Made by a program: the position numbers and the translations under genes. Below, one piece after another: positions 36,426-46,845 of a stretch of DNA of 64,000 bases (its first letter is position 1; each line of letters opens with the position of its first letter). The DNA lies in the NCBI RefSeq assembly GCF_004341885.1, contig NZ_SLVX01000011.1, positions 1 through 64,000 of the forward strand, written 5' to 3'. The stretch comes from Shinella granuli. Lineage in GTDB: Bacteria > Pseudomonadota > Alphaproteobacteria > Rhizobiales > Rhizobiaceae. Under the pieces are notes generated by a model that searched no databases, had not been told where the DNA came from, and saw nothing but the letters and a program-made list of their open reading frames with translations.

Positions 36426-39400
36426 CGCGGGCGCGCGGGCGCATCTATTCCATCCCGGCGAGCCTGCCCTTCCTGAGGACGACCGCCCAGAGCCTTGTCG
36501 ACGGCCGGCTCGTGCCCGGCTTCACCTATGACCCCGCCGACCCGCTGGCGCTGGCCGACGTCACGATCTACGTGCCGACCCGCCGCTCTGCCCGCGTGCT
36601 GCGCTCGGAATTCGTCGATCTCTTCGGCGGGCGCTCGGCCATCCTGCCGGTCATCCGCGCGCTCGGCGAGACGGACGACGACAGCGGCTTCTTCGACGAG
36701 GCGGCGCCGGCGCTGCTGGACATGGCCGAGCCGCTGTCCGGCCCGGCGCGCCTTCTCGAACTCGCCCGCCTCGTGCTCGCCTGGCGCAACCAACTGCCCG
36801 CGGCGGTCACCTCCGTGCATGCGGAAAGCCCGCTCGTCGCGCCCGCGAGCCCCGCCGATGCCGTCTGGCTTGCCCGCAACCTCGCCGAGATCATCGACGC
36901 GATGGAGACGGAAGAGCTCGACTGGCTGGCGCTCGACAATCTCGACGTCTCCAACCATGCGCTCTGGTGGCAGCTCACCGCCGAATTCCTGAAGATCGCC
37001 AGCGAATTCTGGCCGGCGCGGCTGACGGAGCTCAACCGCTCCTCCCCGTCGCTGCGGCGCAACGCGACGCTGCATGCCGAGACGGAACGCTACCGCGCCA
37101 TGCCGCCCGCCGGCCCCGTCATCATCGCCGGCTCGACGGGCTCCATTCCCGCGACCGCCGGCCTGATCGCGGCCGTGGCGGACCTGCCCAACGGCGTCGT
37201 CATCCTGCCGGGGCTCGATCGCTTCATGTCGGATGCCGAATGGCTGCTCGTCGGCCACCAGGCCGGCGGCGACGACGCCCCGAAGCCCGATGCCGCCGCC
37301 CGCAGCCATCCGCAATACGGCCTCCACCGCCTGCTTGCCCGCATGGGCTGCACGCGCGCGGATGTCGAATTGCTCGGAACGCCGCCCGAAGCGCTGGAAT
37401 ATCGCTCGCAGGTCCTCTCCAGCGCCTTCCTGCCGACGCAGGCGACGGCCGGCTGGGGCGAGGTTCGCGGCACGCTCGATGCGGGCCGCCTCGCCGAGGC
37501 CTTCGAGACCGTGTCGCTCGTCGAGGCGGCCAACGAGCGGGAAGAAGCGGTGGCGATCGCCATTGCCCTGCGCTTGGCGCTGGAGGATGGCGAGGACGCC
37601 CAGGCGGCGCTGATCACGCCCGACCGCAAGCTCGGCCGGCGCGTGGCGGCGGAGCTTGCCCGCTTCGGCATCGAGGCGGACGATTCGGCCGGCACGCCCT
37701 TGCTCTCCACGCCGCAGGGCACGCTCCTGCGTCTCCTCACCGAGGCGGCGCTGCGGCCGGGCGACCCGGTGCCGCTCGTCGCGCTGCTGAAACACCCGCT
37801 CGCCCGCTTCGGCCTGCCCGTGGCGGACCTTGCCGAGGCCGTCACCGCGCTGGAGCTGACGGCGCTGCGCGGCGGCACGGCCGAGATCGACATTTCCACG
37901 CTCGAACCGCTGCTCGAGGCCGCCCTTGCCCGGCAGGCGCAGGATCGCCACCCGCCGAAATGGCGCACGGCGCTTTCCGAGGCCGCAATCCCGCTTGCCC
38001 GCGACCTCGCCCGCCGTATCGCAGAAGCCGTCGAGCCGCTTGCCGGTGCACTCGTGCAGGAAAGCCGCACGGGTCGGCGCTTCTCCTCGAAGCTTGCGGT
38101 CTCCGACTGGTCGGAACGGACCGGCCGGGCGCTCGAGGCGGTGGCGGTGGACGAGCACGGCAACCTTGCCGCCCTCTGGTCCGGCGAGGCCGGCGACAGC
38201 CTGGCGAACCTCTTCAAGAGCGTGATCGAGACGGACGGGCAGATCGAGGCCGATGGGCCGCAATGGTGCGACATCATCGAGGCTCTGGCGGCCAGCGAAA
38301 GCGTCAAGCCGCGCTCCATGCGCCATCCGCGCGTCTTCATCTTCGGCGCGCTCGAATCGCGCCTGCAGAGCGTCGACACCGTGGTGATCGGCGGGCTCAA
38401 CGAAGGCACCTGGCCGGGGCAGGCGGCGAACGACGCCTTCCTGTCGCGTGTCATGAAGGTGGAGATCGGCCTGGAGCCGCCGGAACGGCGCATCGGCCAG
38501 CTCGGCCACGACCTGCAGATGGCCGCGGCCGCGCCGAAACTGGTGCTGACGCGGGCGCTGCGCAACGGCACCGCGCCGACCGTCGCCTCGCGCTGGCTGC
38601 AACGCCTCATCGCCGTCGGCGGCCAGGCCCTTGCCACGGACCTCCGGGCGCGCGGAAGGAACCTCATCGACTGGGCGAACGCCATCGACCGCAGCCCGCC
38701 CGTGCCGAATGCGCGCCGCCCGGCGCCGCATCCGCCGGCCGAGCTGCAGCCGAGGAAATACTCCTTCAGCGAGGTGGGGCGTCTCCGGCGCGATCCCTAT
38801 GCGATCTATGCCCGCCATATCCTGCGCCTCGATCCGATCGCACCCTTCAATCTCGATCCGGGGCCGGCCGAGCGCGGCTCGCTCTACCACCGCATCGTCG
38901 ACCGCTTCGTGCGCGAAGAGGCGAGCGGCGAGCCCCTTACCCTCATCGGCCGCATCCTTGCGGAAGAATTCGACGCCGTCGCCCTGCCCCCGCATATCGA
39001 CGCCGTCTGGCGGCCGCGCTTTGCCGCCGTCGCCCGCGCCTTCGTCCACTGGCACCTGGAGCGGGCGGGTGGCGTGCGCGAGAGCCTGACGGAGGTGCCG
39101 GCCTCGCTCGACCTTTCGGTCGGCGGCATCCGCCTGACCGGCATTGCCGACCGCATCGACATCCTGCCGGACGGCAGCGCCGACCTTCTCGACTACAAAA
39201 CCGGCAGCACGCCGTCGATGAGGGTGGCGCGGGCGCTGCTCGACCCGCAGCTCGCGCTGGAGGCGGCGGCGATCCGGCGCGGCGCCTTCCGCGGGCCGGG
39301 GCTTCGCGAGCCGGCGAACCTTCTCTATGTGCGCCTCAAACCCGGCGAACGGTTCAAGGCCGAACAGGTGAACAACGAGCATGCCAAATCGGCGAACGTC

Positions 39401-39604
39401 ACGCCGAAATCCGCCGTCGAGCTTGCCGAGGAAGCCCTGACGGAGCTGGAAAAGCTGCTGACGGGCCTCATCGAGGGCCGCTACGGCTTTGCCTCCCGGC
39501 TCATTCCCGAACAGGAACGGGACTATGGTGGGGAATACGACCACCTGGCGCGCGTCGCCGAATGGTCCTCGGCGGAAAGCAACGGGGAGGGCGAGGATGC
39601 TTGA
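36422..39604 (+). CDS. addB: AddB subunit of the AddAB helicase-nuclease
   Basis: A 1060-residue alphaproteobacterial AddB. It is the RecBCD-equivalent subunit for resecting double-strand breaks and recognising Chi-like sites. The C-terminal RecB-type nuclease domain has GIADRIDILPDGSADLLDYKTG, with the D-x-K catalytic pair. The N-terminal helicase-like half lacks a clear Walker A, as is usual for this AddB group. It starts with GTG at 36422 overlapping the murU stop, and its end overlaps addA by 8 bp. Confidence 0.95.
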   Translation: MTRARGRIYSIPASLPFLRTTAQSLVDGRLVPGFTYDPADPLALADVTIYVPTRRSARVLRSEFVDLFGGRSAILPVIRALGETDDDSGFFDEAAPALLDMAEPLSGPARLLELARLVLAWRNQLPAAVTSVHAESPLVAPASPADAVWLARNLAEIIDAMETEELDWLALDNLDVSNHALWWQLTAEFLKIASEFWPARLTELNRSSPSLRRNATLHAETERYRAMPPAGPVIIAGSTGSIPATAGLIAAVADLPNGVVILPGLDRFMSDAEWLLVGHQAGGDDAPKPDAAARSHPQYGLHRLLARMGCTRADVELLGTPPEALEYRSQVLSSAFLPTQATAGWGEVRGTLDAGRLAEAFETVSLVEAANEREEAVAIAIALRLALEDGEDAQAALITPDRKLGRRVAAELARFGIEADDSAGTPLLSTPQGTLLRLLTEAALRPGDPVPLVALLKHPLARFGLPVADLAEAVTALELTALRGGTAEIDISTLEPLLEAALARQAQDRHPPKWRTALSEAAIPLARDLARRIAEAVEPLAGALVQESRTGRRFSSKLAVSDWSERTGRALEAVAVDEHGNLAALWSGEAGDSLANLFKSVIETDGQIEADGPQWCDIIEALAASESVKPRSMRHPRVFIFGALESRLQSVDTVVIGGLNEGTWPGQAANDAFLSRVMKVEIGLEPPERRIGQLGHDLQMAAAAPKLVLTRALRNGTAPTVASRWLQRLIAVGGQALATDLRARGRNLIDWANAIDRSPPVPNARRPAPHPPAELQPRKYSFSEVGRLRRDPYAIYARHILRLDPIAPFNLDPGPAERGSLYHRIVDRFVREEASGEPLTLIGRILAEEFDAVALPPHIDAVWRPRFAAVARAFVHWHLERAGGVRESLTEVPASLDLSVGGIRLTGIADRIDILPDGSADLLDYKTGSTPSMRVARALLDPQLALEAAAIRRGAFRGPGLREPANLLYVRLKPGERFKAEQVNNEHAKSANVTPKSAVELAEEALTELEKLLTGLIEGRYGFASRLIPEQERDYGGEYDHLARVAEWSSAESNGEGEDA

Positions 39605-42600
39605 GGACGATCGGCCCGCCTCGGCCGAGCCCGCCGCCTGGCTGAGCTGGACCACGCAGAAACAGGCGACGGCCTCCGATCCCGCGCGCTCGGCCTGGGT
39701 TTCGGCCAATGCCGGCTCGGGCAAGACCCATGTGCTGACGCAGCGCGTGATCCGCCTGCTTCTCGCCGGCTGCCGGCCCTCCGCCATCCTGTGCCTCACC
39801 TATACCAAGGCCGCGGCCTCCGAAATGTCGAACCGCGTCTTCGAGCGGCTGGCGGAATGGGCGACGCTCTCCGACGAAGCGCTGACCGAGCGCGTGGCGG
39901 CGATCGAGGGCAAAGAGCCGGACCTGTTCAAGCTCGCCGAGGCGCGCCGCCTCTTCGCGCGCGCGCTCGAAACGCCGGGCGGGCTGAAGATCCAGACGAT
40001 CCACGCCTTCTGCGAGGCGCTGCTGCACCAGTTCCCGCTGGAAGCCAATGTCGCCGGCCACTTCTCCGTGCTCGACGACCGGGCCGCCGCCGTGCTGCTG
40101 GCCGATGCCCGCCGCACGCTCCTGACGGCGACGACGAACGAGGACGACAGCACGCTCGCCGCCGCCTTCGCCACCGTGCTCGACATTGCCGACGACACCG
40201 GGCTGGAGCGGCTGATCGCCGATATCGTGGCGAGCCGCGGGCCGATCCGCGAATTCCTGGACGGCGCAGCGAAGGCGGGCGGCGTGGAGACCGTGCTGCG
40301 CCGGGAAGCCGGGCTCGACCCGCACGAGACGGCCGACGACATCCTCGCCGCCTTCTGGCCGCTCGACGGTTTGCAGGGCGCGGTGCTCGATTCCTATCTC
40401 GCGGCGGCGGAAAGCCTTGGCAGCGACACGGTGAAGGCCACCGCCGCGGGCCTGCGCGGCGTGGCCCGGCTGGCCGATGCCGAGGCCCGGCGCGCCGCGC
40501 TGCACGATCTCTTCTTCACCGATAAAGGCACGCCGCGCAGCCTCGACCGGTCGTTCCTTTCGAAGAAGGTTCGTGACAGCGCACCCCACCTCGAAGCCGC
40601 GCTTCTGGCCGCCCAGGCGCATGTGATCGCCTGCGACGACCGGCTGCGGCGGTTCCGCATGTACGAGGCGACGCGCGCGGCGCTCGTCATCGCCGAACGG
40701 CTGATCGGCGACTACGAGGACCTGAAGCGCGCGCGCAGCCTGCTCGACTTCGACGACCTGATCGACCGCACCGCGCGGCTGCTCACGCGCGAGCGGGTGA
40801 GCGCCTGGGTGCACTACAAGCTCGACCAGGGCATCGACCACATCCTCGTCGACGAGGCGCAGGACACCAGCCCGCGGCAATGGCAGATCGTCAAATCGCT
40901 GACGGACGATTTCTTTGCCGGCGAAACGGCGCGGGACCGGGAGCGCACGATCTTCGCCGTCGGCGACGAGAAGCAGTCGATCTATTCCTTCCAGGGCGCC
41001 CGGCCGGAGCGTTTCGCCGAGGAGGGCCGCGCGGTTCTTCGCCGCACGCAGGCGGCGAAGGCCGCCTTCAGCCCCATCCGGCTGCTGCTTTCCTTCCGCT
41101 CGACGCGCGAGGTGCTCTCGGCCGTCGACCAGGTCTTTCTCGACCCCGCCAATGCGCGCGGGCTGACGCCGGACGGCAGCGAGATCGTGCACGCCTCCAA
41201 CCGCGGGCGCGAGCCGGGCGCGGTCGATATCTGGGAGGTGATCGCCGCGCCGCCGGGGCTCGACGAGGAGGACTGGACGGCGCCCTTCGACGCGGTGGCC
41301 GAGGAGGCGCCGATCAACGTGCTGGCCCGGCGCATCGCCGATACGCTCGCGGCCTGGATCGGCCGGGAGACGGTGACGGAAAAGGGCAAGACGCGGCTGA
41401 TGGCGGCCGGCGACGTCATCGTGCTGGTGCGCAAGCGCGATGCCTTCGTCAATGCGCTGACGCGCACCCTGAAGCAGCGGCACAACCTGCCCGTCGCCGG
41501 CGCCGACCGGCTGGTGCTGACGAAGCACATCGCGGTACAGGACCTGATGGCGCTCGGCCGCTTCGCCGTGCTGCCGGAGGACGACCTTTCGCTGGCCGCG
41601 CTGCTGAAGAGCCCGCTGTTCAACCTCGACGAGGAAACGCTGTTCGCGCTGGCGGCGCGGCGCGGCGAAAAACAGGGGCTCTGGGCGCGGCTCGTCGCGG
41701 CGGCGGAAGAGGACGCGGTGCTGGCCGGCATCGTGCGGCGTCTCAGGGACATGCTGCGCGATGCGCAGGTCCAAGCCGTGCACGATTTCTATGCGCGCAT
41801 CCTGGGTGCCGGTGGCGGGCGGCGGGCCTTCCTCGCCCGGCTCGGGACGGAAGCCGGCGAGATCATCGACGAGTTCCTGACATTCGCGCTGGAGCAGGAG
41901 GAGAACGGCCTGCCGGGCCTGCAGGCTTTCGTCTCCACGCTGGAACTCGAAGCCCCGACCGTCAAGCGCGAGCAGGACAAGGCGCGCGGCGAGATCCGCA
42001 TCATGACGGTGCATGCCGCCAAGGGCCTGGAGGCGCCGGTCGTCTTTCTCGTCGACGGCGGGGCGAAACCCTTCAGCCCCAGCCACATGCCGCATCTGCG
42101 CTTCCTTGCGGCGCCCGGCCTTGCCGGCGGCGTGCCGGCCTGGCTGCCACTCAAGGACATCGGCAACGCGCTGACGGCAGCCGATGCGGAGCGCATCAAG
42201 GCCGGCGCGGAGGAGGAATACCGCCGCCTGCTCTACGTGGCGATGACACGCGCGGCGGACCGCCTCGTCGTCTGCGGCTATCGCGGCCGGCTGGAGAACA
42301 AGGACACCTGGCATCAGATGATCACGGCGGCGCTTTCGGCCGATGGTGCGCGGTGCGTTGAAAAGACTTTCTCGACGGCAGGCGAGAGCTGGCCGGGATT
42401 AGCCTGGCGCGAGACCGGGGCGGCGACCCTGGAGGCAGCTACCGCGGCTCCTGCCGAGGAGAGAGCGGCGATCGCGCTTCCGGAGGCTCTGGGCCGGCCC
42501 CTGCCACCGCAGAGATCGCTGCCCCGGCCGCTCAGCCCTTCGGGCGCGGCGGCGGTGATCGAGACGGATGCGGCGGACCTCCTGGTGCCCTCGGCGCTCT

Positions 42601-43154
42601 TCGGCCGGAAGGGCGGCGTTCCCGGCGCCGGCCTTGCGATGGAGCGCGGACGCATCCTGCACCGTTTCCTCCAGGTCCTGCCCGCCTTTAATGCCGCGGA
42701 ACGGCCGGCGGCGGCACGGCGCTATCTCGAACGGGCGGCTGCCCACTGGCCGGAAAGCGCACGGACCTCGCTGGTCGAAGCAGCGCTCGCGGTGATCGGC
42801 GACGGGGACCTCGCCGCGATCTTTTCGCCCGCGGCCCGGGCGGAAGTGTCGATCATGGGCACGCTGACGCTCGGCAGCCGGGACTATGCGGTCTCCGGCC
42901 GTATCGACCGCATGGCGATCACCGATGCGGCTGTCGAGATCGTCGACTTCAAGACGAACCGCGTGCCGCCGGCCTCGCTTGCCGACATTCCCTTCGAGCA
43001 CCGGGCGCAGCTTGCGATCTACCGTGCGATCCTCGCGCCGCTCTATCCAGAGCGGGAAATCCGCTGCGGGCTGATCTACACGGAAGCGGCAAAAACCTAT
43101 TGGCTGGATGCCGGCCTGATGGAGGCGAGCCTTGCCGAACTCGCCTCGAAGTGA
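39597..43154 (+). CDS. addA: AddA subunit of the AddAB helicase-nuclease
   Basis: A 1185-residue UvrD/RecB-like superfamily 1 helicase with C-terminal nuclease. It has Walker A NAGSGKTHVL (GSGKT at 40-44), motif II VDEAQDTSP, motif III GDEKQSIYSFQGA, motifs V-VI (TVHAAKGLEAPVV, YVAMTRAADRLVV), and nuclease motif VEIVDFKTNR near the C-terminus. It unwinds and degrades DNA ends with AddB before RecA loading. The ATG at 39597 is chosen because it overlaps addB (translational coupling); the longer upstream frame lies inside addB. Confidence 0.96.
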   Translation: MLEDDRPASAEPAAWLSWTTQKQATASDPARSAWVSANAGSGKTHVLTQRVIRLLLAGCRPSAILCLTYTKAAASEMSNRVFERLAEWATLSDEALTERVAAIEGKEPDLFKLAEARRLFARALETPGGLKIQTIHAFCEALLHQFPLEANVAGHFSVLDDRAAAVLLADARRTLLTATTNEDDSTLAAAFATVLDIADDTGLERLIADIVASRGPIREFLDGAAKAGGVETVLRREAGLDPHETADDILAAFWPLDGLQGAVLDSYLAAAESLGSDTVKATAAGLRGVARLADAEARRAALHDLFFTDKGTPRSLDRSFLSKKVRDSAPHLEAALLAAQAHVIACDDRLRRFRMYEATRAALVIAERLIGDYEDLKRARSLLDFDDLIDRTARLLTRERVSAWVHYKLDQGIDHILVDEAQDTSPRQWQIVKSLTDDFFAGETARDRERTIFAVGDEKQSIYSFQGARPERFAEEGRAVLRRTQAAKAAFSPIRLLLSFRSTREVLSAVDQVFLDPANARGLTPDGSEIVHASNRGREPGAVDIWEVIAAPPGLDEEDWTAPFDAVAEEAPINVLARRIADTLAAWIGRETVTEKGKTRLMAAGDVIVLVRKRDAFVNALTRTLKQRHNLPVAGADRLVLTKHIAVQDLMALGRFAVLPEDDLSLAALLKSPLFNLDEETLFALAARRGEKQGLWARLVAAAEEDAVLAGIVRRLRDMLRDAQVQAVHDFYARILGAGGGRRAFLARLGTEAGEIIDEFLTFALEQEENGLPGLQAFVSTLELEAPTVKREQDKARGEIRIMTVHAAKGLEAPVVFLVDGGAKPFSPSHMPHLRFLAAPGLAGGVPAWLPLKDIGNALTAADAERIKAGAEEEYRRLLYVAMTRAADRLVVCGYRGRLENKDTWHQMITAALSADGARCVEKTFSTAGESWPGLAWRETGAATLEAATAAPAEERAAIALPEALGRPLPPQRSLPRPLSPSGAAAVIETDAADLLVPSALFGRKGGVPGAGLAMERGRILHRFLQVLPAFNAAERPAAARRYLERAAAHWPESARTSLVEAALAVIGDGDLAAIFSPAARAEVSIMGTLTLGSRDYAVSGRIDRMAITDAAVEIVDFKTNRVPPASLADIPFEHRAQLAIYRAILAPLYPEREIRCGLIYTEAAKTYWLDAGLMEASLAELASK

Positions 43155-43272
43155 GATACCGGGCGGGACGACCGGTCGCCCCGCGGGGCGCCGGCAGAGT
43201 GGTGCCGGGCCTTGAAAGCGACCCGCACCTGCATCACATTGGGTACAACGATCACCATCCAAGGAGAGCCTC

Positions 43273-43593
43273 ATGGCTACCGTAAAAGTCGACCAGTCCA
43301 ACTTCCAGGCTGAAGTTCTCAATTCCGCAGAGCCGGTCATCGTCGATTTCTGGGCTGAATGGTGCGGCCCGTGCAAGATGATCGCCCCCGCGCTTGAGGA
43401 GATTTCGACGGAACTTGCCGGAAAGGTGAAGGTCGCCAAGCTGAACATCGACGAGAACCCGGAACTGGCCGCCCAGTACGGCGTGCGCTCCATTCCGACG
43501 CTCGCCATGTTCAAGGGCGGCGAAGTCGCCGACATCAAGGTCGGCGCCGCGCCGAAGACGGCCCTTTCGAGCTGGATCTCCAGCGCCGCCTGA
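43273..43593 (+). CDS. trxA: Thioredoxin
   Basis: A 106-residue thioredoxin with the redox site WCGPC (Cys31, Cys34), the buried Asp in VIVDFWAEW, and cis-Pro in SIPTLAMF. It is a cytosolic disulphide reductant recycled by thioredoxin reductase. GGAGAG lies about 7 bp before the ATG. A strong terminator follows, shared with the convergent folC. Confidence 0.97.
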   Translation: MATVKVDQSNFQAEVLNSAEPVIVDFWAEWCGPCKMIAPALEEISTELAGKVKVAKLNIDENPELAAQYGVRSIPTLAMFKGGEVADIKVGAAPKTALSSWISSAA

Positions 43594-43617
43594 CCGGCCG
43601 CGCGATTTGACCCGATC

Positions 43618-43644
43618 AAGCCCGGCTTCGGCCGGGCTTTTTTG
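43618..43644 (+). terminator. Terminator after trxA
   Basis: AAGCCCGGC (43618-43626), TTCG loop, GCCGGGCTT (43631-43639), then T5G. It also separates the convergent folC gene, whose stop lies 4 bp beyond. Confidence 0.95.
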
Positions 43645-43647
43645 TGC

Positions 43648-44991
43648 TCAGGCGGGGGGCGTGCCGTTGTCGGCGAGAACGTCGCCGACGAGGTAGAGCG
43701 AGCCGCCGATCAGGATACGCGGCGGCACGTCGTCCTCCTCGGTGATGCGGGCGATTTCGGCAAACGCATCGGCAACGGTCGACAGCGGTTCGGCCTCCAG
43801 GCCGGCGCGGGCCGCGTCAGCGGCAAGCGCCACGGGATCGAGGCCGGCATCGGAGCCGCGGATCGGCACGGTGAAGACCCGCTCGGCAAGGCCGCCGAAG
43901 GGCTCGAAATAGCCGACCGGCTCCTTCGTGTTGATCATGCCGGTGACGAGGAAGAGCGGACGCGGCTCGCGCTCCTCGAAATTCGCCATCGTCTCGGCGA
44001 TGACCTGGCCGGCACCGGGATTGTGCCCGCCATCGACCCAGATCTCACTGCCGCGCGGGGCAAGCCGCAGGAGCGCGCCGTCCGTCAGCCGCTGCAGGCG
44101 GCCCGGCCATTCAACGCGGGCAAGGCCCTGCTCCAGCGCCCGTTCGGAAACGGCAAGGCCGGCGGCCTTGACGGCGCGGATCGTCGCGGCGGCATTGGCA
44201 TATTGATGGCGGCCGGGCAGGCGCGGCAACGGCAGGTCGGCAAGGCCGAATTCGTCCTGGTAGACGAGCCGGCCGAATTCCTCATGGGCCATGAAATCCT
44301 GGCCGTAGACGGCATGCGGGCAGCCGAGCCGCTCGGCGGTCTCGACCAGCACGTCGCGGGCCGCCTCTTCCGATTGGTAGCCGATGACGACGGGCGCGCC
44401 GCGCTTCATGATGCCGGCCTTTTCCGCCGCGATCAGCTCGACGCGGTCGCCGAGATAGGCCTGGTGGTCGAGCGAGATCGGCATGATGACGGAAACGGCC
44501 GGGCGCGGGATGACGTTGGTCGCATCGAAACGGCCGCCGAGGCCGACCTCGATGATCGCCACGTCGGCCGGATGTTCGGAGAAGAGGAGGAAGGTGACGG
44601 CGGTCAGGATCTCGAAGACGGTGATCTTCTCGCCGCCATTGGCCTCCGCCACGCGGCGCACGGCATCGGCCAGCACGGCATCGCCGACCAACGCGCCGCG
44701 CTCGCCCTTGACGGCGAGCCGGTAGCGCTCGTGCCAGTTGACGAGATGGGGGGAGGTGTGGACGTGGACGCCGAGGCCCTCGGCCTCCAGGATCGCCCGG
44801 CAGAAGGCCGTGACGGAGCCCTTGCCGTTGGTGCCGGCCACATGGATGACCGGCGGCAGTTTCAGGTGCGGATCGCCGAGGGCCGCAAGCAGCCGCGTGA
44901 TGCGGTCCAGCGAAAGATCGAACCCCTTGGGATGGAGACCGAGAAGCTTCTCGATCTCCGCTGCCGCTTCGCTGGCCGTTACCATCGTCAT
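43648..44991 (-). CDS. folC: Folylpolyglutamate synthase / dihydrofolate synthase
   Basis: A 447-residue Mur-ligase-family enzyme that adds glutamate to dihydropteroate and folates. The ATP loop HVAGTNGKGS, TSPHLVNWHERYRL, and VGLGGRFDATNV are diagnostic. The dihydrofolate-synthase function of bacterial FolC is assumed from the family. It is the last gene of the trpF-trpB-trpA-accD-folC run, 21 bp after accD. accD-folC adjacency is conserved in many proteobacteria. Confidence 0.96.
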   Translation of the reverse strand: MTMVTASEAAAEIEKLLGLHPKGFDLSLDRITRLLAALGDPHLKLPPVIHVAGTNGKGSVTAFCRAILEAEGLGVHVHTSPHLVNWHERYRLAVKGERGALVGDAVLADAVRRVAEANGGEKITVFEILTAVTFLLFSEHPADVAIIEVGLGGRFDATNVIPRPAVSVIMPISLDHQAYLGDRVELIAAEKAGIMKRGAPVVIGYQSEEAARDVLVETAERLGCPHAVYGQDFMAHEEFGRLVYQDEFGLADLPLPRLPGRHQYANAAATIRAVKAAGLAVSERALEQGLARVEWPGRLQRLTDGALLRLAPRGSEIWVDGGHNPGAGQVIAETMANFEEREPRPLFLVTGMINTKEPVGYFEPFGGLAERVFTVPIRGSDAGLDPVALAADAARAGLEAEPLSTVADAFAEIARITEEDDVPPRILIGGSLYLVGDVLADNGTPPA

Positions 44992-45012
44992 GCCGCCCTC
45001 CGCCGGTCCGGC

Positions 45013-45915
45013 TTACTGGGCCGCGATGGCGAGCGCGTCATTGGTGACGGACGCGGTTGCCGGCTTCTTCATGAGGATCTTCAGAAGGCGGGCGAGCGTA
45101 TCGGGAATGTCATGGCGCTTGACGACGAGGTCGACCATGCCGTGCTCCAAGAGGTATTCCGAGGTCTGGAAGCCTTCGGGCAGCTTTTCGCGGATCGTCT
45201 GCTCGATGACGCGCTTGCCGGCAAAGCAGATCTCGGCGCCCGGCTCGGCAAGGTGGATGTCGCCCAGCATGGCGTAGGAGGCCGTCACGCCGCCGGTCGT
45301 CGGGTTGGTGAGCACGACGATATAGGGCTGGCCGGCTTCCTTCAGCATTTCCACGGCGACCGTGGTGCGCGGAAGCTGCATCAGCGAGAGGATGCCTTCC
45401 TGCATGCGCGCGCCGCCCGAGGCGGGGAACATGACGAGCGGGCACTTTTCGGCGATCGCCCGTTCGAAGGCCTTGATGATCGCCTCGCCCGCGGCGATGC
45501 CGAGCGAACCGCCCATGAAGTTGAACTCGTGCACGACGGCGACGATCTTGACGCCGCGCATCTTGCCGACGCCGGCGACGATCGTATCCTCGAGGTCGGT
45601 CTTGGCGCGGCTGTCCTTCAGGCGGTCGGTGTATTTCTTCGAATCGCGGAACTTCAGCGGGTCCTGCGCGACCTTCGGCTGCTGCAGGGCCTCATAGACA
45701 CCGTCGTCGAAGAGGTCCTTGAGGCGGGCCTTGGCCGGCATCTTCATGTGGTAGCCAGATGCGGGAATGACCCACTTGTTCTCCTCGAGATCGCGGTGGA
45801 ACACCATCTCGCCGGTTTCCGGGCACTTGATCCAGAGATTTTCGGGAACATCCCGGTTGGGGCGGCCGAGCATCGAGTTGATCTTCGGCCGAACGTAATT
45901 CGTGATCCAGTTCAC
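45013..45915 (-). CDS. accD: Acetyl-CoA carboxylase carboxyltransferase subunit beta
   Basis: A 300-residue carboxyltransferase beta subunit that pairs with AccA to make malonyl-CoA for fatty-acid synthesis. The crotonase-fold core is intact ([46 protein letters not shown]). The N-terminal zinc ribbon is degenerate: only Cys31 of the four CxxC...CxxC cysteines remains, the others being Thr34, Ile50 and Ser53. I recall the same in other alphaproteobacteria. It starts at GTG 45915 with GGGAG 8 bp upstream. The gap to trpA is 89 bp. Confidence 0.96.
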   Translation of the reverse strand: MNWITNYVRPKINSMLGRPNRDVPENLWIKCPETGEMVFHRDLEENKWVIPASGYHMKMPAKARLKDLFDDGVYEALQQPKVAQDPLKFRDSKKYTDRLKDSRAKTDLEDTIVAGVGKMRGVKIVAVVHEFNFMGGSLGIAAGEAIIKAFERAIAEKCPLVMFPASGGARMQEGILSLMQLPRTTVAVEMLKEAGQPYIVVLTNPTTGGVTASYAMLGDIHLAEPGAEICFAGKRVIEQTIREKLPEGFQTSEYLLEHGMVDLVVKRHDIPDTLARLLKILMKKPATASVTNDALAIAAQ

Positions 45916-46004
45916 GGTCTAGACTCCCGTTAATCTGCGCAATCCCGGAAAAACCGCGTCATGCGTCTCCCGGAATCGCCTTTATCCGTTCCCATGTGGG
46001 AATT

Positions 46005-46844
46005 TCACTCCGCTGCCGCAAGGCGCGCGCCGCGCACGCCCGAGGCAAGGCTCATCACCAGCGTCTCGACGCCGGCGACGGTGGCGGCGCTCGCCGTGCC
46101 GTCCGCCGTCAGGCTGGAGGCGATCTGGTTGACGATCGCCGTGCCGACGACGACACCATCCGCCGAGGCGCCGATGGCGCGGGCATGCTCCGCCGTCTTG
46201 ACGCCGAAGCCGACGCAGACCGGCAGCTTGGTATGCGCCTTGATGCGGCCGACCGCACCGCCGATCAGCGCGGGATCCGGCAGGGCCGAGCCGGTAATGC
46301 CGTTCATCGAGACGTAGTAGACGAAGCCGGACGTGTTCTTCAGGACGGCCGGCAGGCGCTTGTCGTCCGTCGTCGGCGTCGCGAGGCGAATGAAGTTGAT
46401 GCCCTTGGCAAGCGCCGGCAGGCAGAGCTCGTCGTCCATTTCCGGCGGCAGGTCGACGACGATGAGGCCGTCGATGCCGGCCTCCAGCGCCTCGTCGAGA
46501 AAGCGCTCGACGCCATAGATGTAGATCGGGTTGTAATAGCCCATCAGCACGATCGGCGTCGCATCGTCGTCCTTGCGGAAATCGCGGGCCATCTGCAGCG
46601 TCTTGGCCAGCGTCTGGCCGCCCTTCAGCGCGCGCTGGCCGGCGAGCTGGATGGCCGGGCCGTCGGCCATCGGGTCGGAGAAGGGCATGCCGAGCTCGAT
46701 GACGTCGGAGCCGGCCTTCGGCAGCGCCTTCATGATCTCCAGCGAGCTGGCATAATCCGGATCGCCGCCCATGAAATAGGTGACGAGGGCCGGGCGGCCT
46801 TCGGCGGCGAGATCCGCAAAGCGTTTGTCCATGCGTGCGGTCAT
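46005..46844 (-). CDS. trpA: Tryptophan synthase alpha chain
   Basis: A 279-residue (beta/alpha)8-barrel subunit that cleaves indole-3-glycerol phosphate and passes indole to TrpB. Catalytic Glu is in [16 protein letters not shown] and Asp in LIVVDLPPE. Phosphate loop [10 protein letters not shown] is present. It starts 1 bp after the trpB stop. Confidence 0.97.
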   Translation of the reverse strand: MTARMDKRFADLAAEGRPALVTYFMGGDPDYASSLEIMKALPKAGSDVIELGMPFSDPMADGPAIQLAGQRALKGGQTLAKTLQMARDFRKDDDATPIVLMGYYNPIYIYGVERFLDEALEAGIDGLIVVDLPPEMDDELCLPALAKGINFIRLATPTTDDKRLPAVLKNTSGFVYYVSMNGITGSALPDPALIGGAVGRIKAHTKLPVCVGFGVKTAEHARAIGASADGVVVGTAIVNQIASSLTADGTASAATVAGVETLVMSLASGVRGARLAAAE

Positions 46845-46845
46845 C

